Below are positions 1 through 13,000 of a DNA stretch of 64,000 nt, piece by piece (position 1 is the stretch's first letter; every line of letters begins with the position of its first letter). A model generated the notes under the pieces. It searched no databases and was not told where the DNA came from. It saw only the letters and a program-made list of their open reading frames with translations. The DNA comes from Panopea generosa. Its lineage: Eukaryota; Mollusca; Bivalvia; Adapedonta; Hiatellidae. The stretch spans positions 45,413,580 to 45,477,579 of the forward strand of contig CM055901.1 in assembly GCA_029582155.1 (NCBI GenBank), written 5' to 3'. The translations under genes and the position numbers were made by a program.

Positions 1-963
1 CAATGACCCACACTGGCTTCAGATTACAGTGTAATGTTTTTATTATTTATTCTAGAATTTGTTTATGTTATATCTTAGTTTGGAAAACCAGGAAGAGATG
101 CCATAAGATGTTGTAATGATGTGTAGCAATATCAGACCTCAATGTTTTATAGGTATAATAGGTACAATTGTACAAAACAAGAACTGTGGAAGCACTCTCA
201 ATTTTTTGAAGCGCATCTCAAAACAACAATCCATTTGTTTTTAAGTTCAGAAAGAAATTGAATATAATTCTAACAAAATATAAAGATTATGGCACTCTTA
301 CTTTAATACTAAACACACCAATTAATTTTCATTTAAATCCCAATAGTAATTTTTGCAATATGAGTTTTCGAAAACACTTCAAAAGAGATTTCTAAGTACA
401 ATAAGGGCAACAAATCTGCCTAAAACAGAGTTTTCCAACATCTACCCCACAATGGAAGTGAAAACGATTGTGAAGTTTTCTTGATAAACGACCAGTTCTG
501 ACTAGTGAGCCTGCTGTAACACTTAAACCAAATTATCGAAATATTTAGTAGGGCATTACTCTGCTTAAAATCAAAGAGGAGTTATAACACAAATCTTCTA
601 GAGTCCCTTTAATGGTTGTTAACACATACATTATGATTAGAGGATAATAATATACTCAAATTAAGATTCTTTGATGTTATGACTAGAAGTTACAGAGATA
701 GAAGTTAGTTATTAACTTGTAACTAAATTTTCTTAGTATAAAAGGGGCCAGAAATTGTCTAAAAGTAAAAGTGAATTACCTCGGACTTGCACAGGAACTC
801 AAGTTGAAAAAGGGTTGAGAACGCTGTATATGGCCGAAAAATATAACTGGACAAAAAACAGAAACTATGACCAAAATATTCGTTTTCTATCATATAAAAC
901 AAACCTTTTACAAAAATAAAAAATCTGTAGGTATATCTCTTTTGAAAATAATAAGGTATACAC
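1..963. other. Intron or downstream part of the coiled-coil gene
   Basis: AT-rich sequence with no exon I can support. A minus-strand GAG followed by GTAATT at about 780 looks like a donor, but I could not pair it with an acceptor. Confidence 0.4.
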
Positions 964-1089
964 TTGCCATTAAAATATAAGTTTGGTTTTTTAACTGGAC
1001 CAACATGTGTCCCATTGGAACCATTGAGAGGCTGTGTTGTTGATGTCTCCAGTATATCTATTTTGTCTTTTAAGGCACCTAAAGTTGAC
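964..1089 (-). CDS. Coiled-coil gene, exon 9 (3' end uncertain)
   Basis: After a CATTTTCAG acceptor the frame continues as RSTLGALKDKIDILETSTTQ and then a Gly/Asn-rich stretch. The donor is not clear. I used GTGTAT at 958-963, but a GC-type donor (GCAAGT) three bases further into the exon is possible. The frame also stays open for another ~180 bases. Confidence 0.5.
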
Positions 1090-4000
1090 CTGAAAATGAA
1101 TTTGGAATGAAAATCAAAACTCGCTTATATTATTAAACAATAGCAGTAACCTGCAACAGGCAGTTTTAAAGGTACAAGTTACTTGACTGAAATTGATAAC
1201 ATGTAACACATGTTTTAAACACATGTGTGGCAATTTTGATTTTTTTTGAAAAATTTATTTCTACATGATGCAAATATGAAATTAAAAGTACTGTAGTATG
1301 TTTGTAGACCCTTAATTTAGTTTCTGTTTCTGAGAGGGGCATCATTCTTTTTATTTAACAAGGAAGGAACTGCAGCGATGGTCTAGGAGTAGAGCATCTG
1401 ACTCGCATGTTGAAGGTCGTGGGTTCCATCTTCGATCCGATCATTCCAAAGATTTATAAAATGTTGCTAGAAGCTTCTGCACTTGGCCCAGTGTCTGTAT
1501 AATGTGACTGGTTGGGGCATCATACCATGTGTCTGCGGCATGATACTCCAGTGTGGCAGTACAATGTGACTGGTTGTGGTATCAAACCATGTGTCTGCGG
1601 AATGATTCTCCAGTTAGGCAGTGCTTAGAATACAGTCTTAAGAAGACACCATCATGATATAACTGCAAAACTGTTGGAAGCGACACTAAATACCATACAA
1701 CAAAAACAATAACTATACATGGAAGGACAATGTACCTGAGTTCATTAATCTGCAATTTCTCCAGCTGTCTGTTTGTGTTCATTAATGCTATGGCTGAGGG
1801 AGGTATCTGCGGCTTCTGAGCAAGGTTCAACGAGTTCAAAGTCTGAAAGAGATGCAGATGTATGCTCGTTCGTGTTAATATTTACAGTCATTTTTATGCC
1901 ATCGAGGGTTAACAGATGATCAGTTAGCCTAACCACTCTTCTAATCTTGAAGGTTAATCAGTACAGAGCCATCTCCTGTCAGAGAAGAATGATAATCGGA
2001 CACAATGTTGTATATCAATCATCACAGACACTGTGGCCAGGTAAAATTCCTCATGACCCCTGGATAGATAGTCAGGCACACTATCAACTGAGCTAACTGG
2101 GTTAGCATTGAATGCAGATGTATATAATGATAATTCCACAATACTCAACAGAACAACATCAGAGCTTTTAAAATCGATAAATGTGTAATCTACAATACAA
2201 TTTTTTGTTGTAAATAAGCAATGACTGATACAAGTCATCAATACAAGATTATAGCTGTGTTTTATTACAGATAGATTTTCTTACTATTAAACCAGGCATG
2301 TGTTGCAATCTTAAAACATGCATGCATTTGGTGTTACTAAAATTAAAACATATATCAGTCACAGTTCCAAATGTGCCACCAAGCTAACTAAACAAGGAAG
2401 ATATACAGGCAATAGTGGAGTCAAACCAAAACCTCTTGCTTACATGGTGAATACTCTACTGGCACAGCTAGCCAGCTATCTGAACATATTTCTACCATGT
2501 GATATTCTGCACATGTGCATACAAGCAAAGAAAGTATAGCATGATGTTTCATCCTAATGTTATGACCACAATATAATTTATTATCTACCCTATCTAGTCC
2601 ATCTTGCCTCCTTTCAACTTCTCGTCTCCCTGACAACACATTGGCAAGTTCCATTTCGACTTTAGCTGAAACAGAGAAATGTTAAAATATTGTTCAAATC
2701 ATTCAAGCTGGACATTGGAATCGTGCCATAGGTGTTAATATTTGATAGACACTTTTAAAGAAACTTACGATGGTAGATAAATCCTGGATAAAAGCAGAAA
2801 CATATATGTGTCCATATCACCTGATCATCCAGATCCTGTCAAACGCATTACCTGCTGATGGCAAGTGTCAGATCAACAAAAGGTTTCTATTCAACATTAA
2901 TTCATTGTTTTACTTTTCAACATAATCTCATTTCAATGAATTTTATATCTAAAAAACAAGTTTGCATAGAGAATTTAGATGACCAAGATAATAAGTATTT
3001 TCAATTGATAATTACCATATACCAGCAAATAAAGGTCCCCTGAGGGGGAGTTTATTTGGACTAAAGTTTTAATTGATGAAAACACACTTAAACTCTATGT
3101 GTATTTATTTGAAATAAAGGCTAACTTTCAGAGGGACAGATTATTTTATTTTATGCATAAATGAAGAGGTGGAGTTATTTAGGACAGAATTTACTCGTGG
3201 TATATGGTATGTCTACTAGTAATATGCATGCATTTTTTTTCAAAGCAAACAACAGAGAATGCACACATACCAATTCTGGATCGCACGATTTCAAAATCCC
3301 TTCTAAAGCCTTCTAATTCATCTCTGAACGCATGTTTACTGCAGAAAAAAACATGAATAAATAACAGTATGAAAGGCTAAATAAATATTTCTTTTTATAC
3401 AATACTCCAATAACAGGTCTTTTTGATTTTCCCTTTTTATATTAAATAGTATAAATTATACATAGACTAGGTACATATAAAATACATACATGTACATTCC
3501 TTTCCGATCAATATATTCAATATTACACTCAATAATTCAATACTAAGTTAATGAATATTTTAAGTTTGTTTATCTTTTGTATGATGATAAGCAACAAATG
3601 TGTTGCCAGTAATATTTGTATACATCAAAACTTGCTTTTTACTTAGTTAGGTCACATATATCACATAAGTCAGTAAGAGCACCCGTGATTCAAGCCGCTA
3701 ACAAATTGTTCATGTAATACATGTTTTTAAATATCACCAAATATGATTTATATGAGAATATTATAATGCAAAATGTGTTGGATGAATATTTAAAAAGGAA
3801 AATGTCAGCTATTTATGTTTAATATCAAAACAAGATTTAACAAGTGGAGAAAGTTTGAAAAAAGTGATTATCATTTTGCATACAGTTTGTTTTATTTTTA
3901 TTACCAGTGCTGAAAATATAAATTTTGACTAATCTGCTTTCAAAAACCATGCATTTTTCATTATCACTGAAATAAAGTTCTCCAGATATCAAATACATGA

Positions 4001-7000
4001 AATTCTTAATTAAAATACAAGTATTTATAAGAAGTTGTACAAGTGTCTCCCTTCATCAACCTTTTCAGTCACAGACTAAGGCCTAAAGTATCACATTCCT
4101 AATCAGCCACACTCTCCTCAACTTGCACAGTCAAAACAATGATTCATTAACATAAAATTGCCAAAATGAATTAAGGAGATGTGTTTTAAATTGAAATGAT
4201 CTTCCGGATCATTTTAGAGAAATAAACACACATCATTCTTGCACACGTACCAGTAAAAATTATATTTATAAAAACCAATGAATGCTATTTATTTAAAAAA
4301 AACATCTAAAACTAAATCTAATTCTACAATATCTAAGACTGCCATGTGTACTTTCCAGTTAAACTACAGTAGTACAAACTTTGTACACACACGATGGTGA
4401 ACCCATGTGACACAATGCTATGAAGTGGTGTAAAAACTTAACAGAAAAGGTAATATTTTTGCTGTCAGATAATTTTCTTAATATTTCATGATAATTCACA
4501 AAACAAAGACAAATGCCGTCTCTGTATATGGCTGAACTATCGGTGTCTTCAAGTGGCCATACAAAAAGTGCAACAGTGTATCTTTGAAAATTGCAACGTT
4601 CCATGCCATACTCTTTTCAACTGAGCAAAAATTGGCCGTTGCATAAATTTGTTTTCATGGCCACTTGATAGCACCATGCGATAGTTCATCTCCATACAGA
4701 AATGGTGTTTGTCTTTGATGTTTTCTTTTTCATGAAATATTAAGAACGTTATCTGCAAAAATGTTACCTGGAGCGAGCACTTTTCTTCCAGTTGTTTACA
4801 CCACTCCATAGCATTATGTCATGTAGGTTCGCCACTGTGGTACATGTTAACAGCAACATGTTAAAAGGTTTCAAAGGTTATATTACCATAGGAAATGTAT
4901 GGGTAGATCATTTGACAAAACTAGACATTAAATCACCAGGAATACTGTACAGCTTGTGAACTGAATTAATGTACATATTAATTTATTGTTGCATCATTTT
5001 ATAATCATAATCTCACACTGCAATATATGAGATGTTTAAATCACATGTAAGATACTGCAAATCATCTGAAATATCAATTTGCTTGCATTTGGATAATGGA
5101 AGCATTCTGATATTTGATAAATAATTCTTTATAGTAAATTTAATCAAGAGATTTTAAACATTTGATAGTTTAATCCTTTGTCATTCACTTAAATATAAAG
5201 GCTGCCATTCTGATTCAGTTATAAATAGTTACAGGAAGTGACATGACCTCAGAAACTCCTCTAAAAATGTTCAGCGGCTGATTATACATATTTGAGCAAA
5301 TGTTGGAGCTTTGGTCCAACATGTCTCAATTCAAGTTTTCTGCTTAACTTTAAGCTATATGGTGTACATTTCAGATGTTGACTTAATGTAGAGTATGTGC
5401 TGTTTTCAAGATTTAAAGATAAAAAGAATTTTGCTCTCCAGTAAATAAATAACAAAATATCCTAAATCTTCCTTATTTGTGTTAATGTTCACTTTCTCAT
5501 ATTGAGCTTGCTGTGTGAATCAAATAAACTGTGATCCGATAGAGAAAATAAATAACATGTGCAAAATAATGGTCAACTGAGATAAGTTGTGCTGTTAAGA
5601 AAATACCTAAAATTGGATGTTATGATTTGTAAACAATATATATATATATATATGTACCTATAATGCCAATTTGGTCATAAAGGATATTATTTAGTTTAAA
5701 CTTATTTATTTTACTTCGATTGTGAAACAAATTAATGCAGCTTATACAAGTCATGCTCAAAGAATTCTTTGGCAGAACCAGTACTAAGCATGCATAAAAA
5801 GTTTCTTGCTCAAGGACACCACACATAGTCGTGGGGGAGGATCAAACCCAAAACACTCTGATCCTGGGTTTTATGCTATACTACTGGACCATGTATTCCA
5901 TTATTTGACTACCCGATCTGAAAATTCTTGTAAACAATGGTCAAAATACAACATAGGAAGAATCTATTATAAAAATTGTATTATAGCATGACAGAATGCC
6001 CCATTAATGCAAGTGCCTTCTTATTTCATATACGCTTGGCATCTTTTCGTATCATTGAAACAGGATGTGAGTATCCAACCTTAGCGATGAAAGGTATGTG
6101 ATCTTGAGACAGCATCTTAGACCACTTGGCCATGGAGGACCACAATTTGATTATTTAAATAAGTGAGAAAAAAAATTTACAATAATCTTTTACCTTTCAC
6201 TTATAAATTCAACAATAATAATTCAAATATTATATCTCCTCTTTCCTAATTGCCAGAGATCAATGAAGATGTGCACAATTCAACAGTGTGTTTTCTAGGT
6301 GCAAGTGTAAGGAATTAAAATTCAGGAAGGGATCAACAACAATATTCCATATCAGAGCTAATGCTACAAAAAGTTGACAATAATTCCCGTTGTTGAAAAT
6401 AATTTTGAAAATATCTAATATACCTCTGTCAGGGTGACATAGTTCTGTTAGGACAGCATAAAATATACATTCTGAATACATGAAAGTACTGCATAACTCA
6501 ATATTTTACCTGTTAAAAAGGCTTCACCTATATCACCAATATCTTTTCAATCTTTGCAGTAAAACTGCACATGTACATTAAACTTCTTTGAATTTGTTGA
6601 GAAAATACTAAATCACTCACTGGCCAGTATTGGGTTATGCTAAATCATTGACGAATAAAACGGAAAATGTCAACCTGAATATTAATAAATTGATCATAAG
6701 TAAGACCAGGATAGTGTCAACCATCATCAATGAATGGGAGCTTCCTCTTTATGATTAAATAAACTTTCCGTCATTTACCGAACAGAAAGTTATAGCTGAT
6801 GCCTCTTTAACATGATTTTTTAATTATCAGTAAAAATAAACAATTTTACAAATCCTATATTTACGTTATCATTTGATATGTTTTGTATAATATATACATG
6901 TAGTGTCACTGAATGGCACAATACTATGGTGTTAAGCAAACATTTCTGGTTTTCAGAAAGAGCAAAATAGAGTCCACATGGAGACTATATGATGTATATT

Positions 7001-10000
7001 GTATGCTTTAGATGTATTACTCCTTGTGTGGTGGCAGCCCGTAGATCTTGCCACATGTGAACCTGTGATATTCCACATGTTATACAGATACCAGGATGTT
7101 TCATAATATATGTTACAGTAACAACTGTGTATTACAGATTAATGGGAAAGTATTTTGTTATGTATATTACCTCAAATTAACATACAATTAACCAAATTTT
7201 ATATGGCACTGTTCAAGAAAAATTTTGACATCATGACGCCATAAATGACGGTATCAAATCAGGTGTTTGTTTACAAATGCCGCTGTCCAGAGAAAATCAC
7301 AGAGACATTATTAAGCTCAGAACCGATCATTTTGGCCACCAAATCCCTGACAGTTGGACTTATTTCTGTGAGGTTATCTTAAAGACAGGGTGTATAAATG
7401 TAAACCAACATGTGTGGAAGAGTTGAACTCATCAATCACGAGAAAATTCCAAACAGTATCAGCTGAAACTTGTGCAGCAGTGATAACGAATTTTGGAAAA
7501 CGATGTGACGTCGTTATTCGTAAAAATGAACGTCACTTGAAACACATCATCTAAAAATTATTTTTTCTGAAATTTCTGACCTACAACTCATTTTTAAGCA
7601 AAATTGACATATTACATATGTAATAAAAGTTTGAAATGTCGTCTTTAAAATGGTGTATTCTGTTTTTACATATTGCATACATTATGCAAATTATAAACCC
7701 AGGAAATGTAACATATATTTTGAAACACTAGGCCGTGTCCTATCCCGTACTTTTATCGAAACTCTGAATAAAAAGTTTTTAATATTAAGTGTCATTTTTA
7801 TGCCCCTGAGGGCTAATAAACGATCAGTTAACCTAGCCACTCTTTTCTGCAATCCTTGTAGGTTGACCAGTATTCGATCACACGTAATTGCTCACTTTCC
7901 CATGTAAATCAGTGGTGAAAGATGAATGATAGTTAGATGCAATGTCACATATCAATCATCATGGAGACTGTGGTTGGGCAGTGATTCAAATTCGCAACCC
8001 CTAATTTGATAGCCAGGTGTGCTACCAACTGAGCTAACCAGACCCTGCTGAATGAAAAGAAAGATTGATTGATTGAATATTTAGTGTCATTTTTATGTCA
8101 TTGAGGGATAACAGATGATCAGTTAAACTAACCACTGTCTCCTGGAATCGTGAAAGGTTAACCCATATTCGGGCACACCCCATCTCTGCAAGTAACTAAT
8201 AACTTTCCCACTTCAATCAGCTATGAGAGACAAATGATAATGAGACACAATGTCATATATCAATCTTCACAGAGACTGTTGCCGGGTGGGGATTCGGACT
8301 CATGACCCCTTGATTGATAGTCAGACGTGTAACAGACTGAGCTAGGTTGCTGCTACTTTTAGTACAATTTTAATATTCAAACTTGTGACAGGGTTAACAT
8401 ACCTATTATTATATAAGTAGCTTTACACAACACACATGTATCTGATACATGCAGAAAAAAACACTTGTCAAATGTTTTATTGATAGTGACATCTTAATAT
8501 CAAACATAACTTAATGGGTAACAATTTATCAGTCACACTGAGAAAGACAACTCTGACAGGTACTTACATTTCTAATACATCTCTATTCATAGATAGAAGC
8601 TGTGTGTCTGATAGGTTAGAGTTACTCCCCTTGGCAGAACTTATCTGCACTTGACTCTGAAGAAGCTGGATTTCGCCAAGAAGCTCACGTCGCATATGTT
8701 CCATTCTGCGCTCTGAACTAGGGTCAGGTCTGCGATCACTGGCTTTGTCAGTAAGTTGATATATCTCATCTGAAACAAAAACATGGCAGACATCATCAAA
8801 ATTTGCAGAAACAATAATATATCTGCTTGAAATGAGAGGTTTGTGCAATTTTTAAAGAAATTTGAAAACTTACAAACTGCGGATTATATATAGAAATATA
8901 GAATCAAGTTTTTTTTTGGTTGAGGAAGACCTCAAAGTGAACCAGAGTAAAACCAATTACCTTCTGCAAGTAACTGGCAAATTTTTCACAAAAAAATTTT
9001 AGCCCGAGCTGTACTCAAAACAACAACCTCAGTAGTGAGAGGTAAGTCATCAAGGGATGGCAACTTCAACTAAATATATCACAACAATGTTTAGCTTTAA
9101 TTTCAGAATATATGCACCTTTTATTAGTTCCAAACCAGCGAGGTCATGTATTACCGGTAAGTTTTAAAACAGTTTAAATAGTATACATCCAATGTCAAAA
9201 CAAATCTTTATACAGTATTTGACTAATATAAAGATTATATATATTGGTTTTCAAAAATTTATCAAGAAGCCAATCAAATGAATGTATGAAATATCACTTT
9301 TAAAAAACCTTACTTCTGAGGTCTCTGATTTGTTCCTTGTAGTTGTGTCTGTCCGTCTCCAATCTGTGAACAACACCAGTTAAATGATCTATTGCCTGTA
9401 ACAATAGAACAGAGCAGAAAAAACATTATCAGAAATTATAGAACAAAAGTGAATTAAGTAATGCCATGTAAAACAAAGTCCACTACCAGTTGACAACATT
9501 ATGGTGATTATACGGAGTAGCTTCTAACATTTAAAGATAATATTTTAATGGAAAAAGTGTTCAAATTGCAATAGGCAAGTTGGCTAGACAATTACCCCAT
9601 AGGTTTAATCTATAATAAGGTGTCCATGACACAGTGGTTATGCAGTAACAGATGAGACAGTCACATGACATATAATGGGTTGGTGACTAGAGGGATAATT
9701 CAAACACAACATTCTCCCCTAATGCTTCTTCTGGTGGCATTAAAGGGAACACATGAGGAAAAAAATGTTTTGAAAGTCTAAAAAAATAACATATTTTTTA
9801 AAATGAAAAAAAAACACCCATTTTTCATTAATAAATTATATCCCAATGGTTTGGTATGTCATATCCACCAAAACTTGATAAAATTGATATTCAAATTGAA
9901 GTCGTAAACTTGAAATGAAATACCCATTCTAAAAATAGGCATCATTTAAATACTAATTGACAATCTTCACATCATCACTCGGACCCTTTTTAGATAAACA

Positions 10001-13000
10001 AATGTAACTACATGTATGTAAACCTGTTTAACGAATCAAATTGAAATCAAAATGAAATCATGTGAACCATTCAATACATCACAAAATATGTTGCAATTTT
10101 AAGCCCAAGTTAAGAAATCCCTTTTCAATATAATATTTTGGTATGTTTAAATATATATATAATTAACTTATTAATTTTTATAATTAATTAATTTTTGATA
10201 ATTAATTTATTTTCTCTCCCATATATTATATATCCTTTTGTCAATAAGGGCTCAGTGAGTATATATAGGCGAGTTGAATTGGAAAACAAATGTCTTAAGT
10301 TAACTTCCAACATTTTGAAAAGTCCAGATATATTCCCTTTAAAAAGATGCATCCGTAGAAAAGCTACTCACAACATTTTGTTGATCAATCCTCTCCTGAA
10401 GTGACTGGGTGGAGGGGTATGGTATAATGGAGTTTGTTGTTGTACCATTGTACATGTCCGGATGGAAGCTTTGACTGAAACCATTCTGCTGAAACCTTGG
10501 AGTGGATGCTATTGGAATATCTAGCAGTGATGAACTCTTCTTCATGGGTGTTGAATCTGATATAATAATAGAGGTCATGGTCAGCTTCTAGAATCTGATA
10601 TAAAAATAGATGTCATGGTCAGCTACTAGAATCTGATATAATAATAGATGTCATAGTCAGCTACTAGAATCTGATATAATAATAGAGGTCATGGTCAGCT
10701 ACTAGAATCTGATATAATAATAGAGGTCATGGTCAGCTACTAGAATCTGATATAATAATAGAGGTCATGGTCAGCTACTAGAATCTGATATAATAATAGA
10801 GGTCATGGTCAGCTACTAGAATCTGATATAGTAATAGAGGTCATTGTCAGCTTCTAGAATCTGATATAATAATAGAAGTCATGGTCAGCTACAAGAATCT
10901 GATATAATAATAAAGTTCATGGTCAGCATCTAGAGTCTGATTTCTGTCACTGCTTTCAGAAGCACTACTAATGATGAAAAACACATATAAATATTTTGCA
11001 AACACCATCATCCTTGTGTAGTCTGCAAACATGAATTTATGTATTATGCAAATATGCCCTGATGTGTTCTGCAAACATGCCCTTATTAATTCTACCAATA
11101 TTGTTATTAAGTTTTCTGCAAACTTCTCCTTAAGTATCCTGCAAACATGACCTTATGTTTGTATTCTGCAAACAGTTACACATCTTTATGTTCTGCAAAA
11201 ATGCCCTAATATGTTTTGCAAACATGCCCTTACATATTCTACAAAAAAATCCTTATGTATTCTGCAAACATGCCCCTAGGTGTTTTACAAACATGTCCTT
11301 ATGTATTTTGCACACACACCATTATGTATTCTGCAAACATATTTTATGTATTCTGTAAACTAAAAATATGTATATTTGTTCACTATTAGCTAGCAAGAGG
11401 TCCTAGATGGACCTAAGTCGCTCATCTGGTTTCAAATATCACTTCCTTTCAAATTTCAAAGCATATGTAACTAATTATAGTTGAGAAAATGAGAATTATC
11501 TGTTTCTCATAGCATTAAGTCCCCTTATTGGACCCAAATAGATCTTAGCCCCTTCATTTGAACAAATATGAAACCCCTACTCATAGGGATTATTTATACC
11601 AAATATGAATGAATTTGGCTAGACAGTTCTTGAGAAGATTTTTTTTGTGCCGCTGCTGACCCCAATGGCTGCTAAATCCCCTTTCAAAAGTCTCAACTGT
11701 TATATCTAAGCAACACTCCAGATATGAAAATAATTAAAATAACTCGTAACAACGATCAGAAAAACAGATTTTTCTGTTTTTCTTTAGTATTCGTATGTAA
11801 AAATCAAAGTCCCCATTACGGGCCACAATCAATCCTAACCCTTTTACTTGAACAAATTTGAACCTATCTATGTATTAGTCATATGGATCATTTATACTAA
11901 ATATGAATGAATTGGATTGGACGGTTCTTCAGAAGATTTTTAAATGTAAATTTCCCTATATTCAACTGACATGTCACCGGGGCAGGGCCAATTTTGACTC
12001 TAGGATCTTTAACAAACTTGATAGAAACGCATTAGACGATACTGCATGCAAAATATCAAAGTTCCAGGCCTTGCACTTTCAGATAAGAAGATTTTTGAAA
12101 TTTTAAAAAAAAAAAAATGATAAGCCCTTTGGGCAGGGCCAAATTTGAACCCAGGGTCACCATTTGAACAAACTTGAAAGAGTTTTGTGTAAGAATGCTT
12201 CACACAAAATTTGTTCAAAATCTGTCAAGTGGTTTCAGAAAAGAAGTCGTTTGAAGCAAAAGTTAATGACAGACGGACAATGGTAGATCACAATAGCTTG
12301 TCCTGAGCTTTGTTCAGATGAGCTAAAAATGGTAATCCAAGATCCATTGATGAAATAAATTAAAGCAGAAAGGAACCCATTCCACATTTTATAGTGTGTA
12401 ACAGTTTATTTCACAGAATCATTTAATCTAATTCTAGTTTTATATTGATTTTAGTCCTGGCTGCCATAAGGGCAAATGACCATTGAGTGGTGTTTATAAC
12501 CACACCAAGAAAAGAGCATTATCTACTCAAAGTTAACCTACATGTAAACAAAACTTATAGGCCCTGTTGTACAGCTGCCATCTTAAGTATTTGATGTACA
12601 TTCACATAAAATTTTCATGACTGAATTTCAAAGAAGGTGTTGTGTGATACCCCTCCCACCCCTCCACACTGCCACCACCCCCAGCTCCATTATACTTTGG
12701 TCAAACAGGAGTTGATTGAACCCGCATCCTCTAGTAAGAGAGACCAACACTCCATTTACTACATCAATCTTTTAAAGGTAGCATAATAAAGTTGAAAAGT
12801 AACTTTCTAGAGATCAAGTTGATATTGTTGCCCCTGTGTGTTAGTAATAAATAGGCAATCCTTAAAAAAACATTTGTTTGCTGTGCTGTGCTCTGACTCA
12901 GTATGTTCCATGTGAGTAGGTAGGTAGCTATATTTTTTTCTTCCAAATTTTGATTTTGCATAGTCATTTTAAAGAATAATGGACAGAAATCATAAAAAAA

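Larger units (their letters stand above)
3339..8567. other. Large intron with several repeats
   Basis: Intron between exons 5 and 6 of the coiled-coil gene. It holds the foldback element near 4.4-4.85 kb, SINE copies at about 5.7, 6.05, 7.8 and 8.06 kb, a short (TA)n run near 5636-5654 and a decayed mariner-type transposase fragment at 7.3-7.56 kb. The remainder shows nothing recognisable. Confidence 0.6.
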
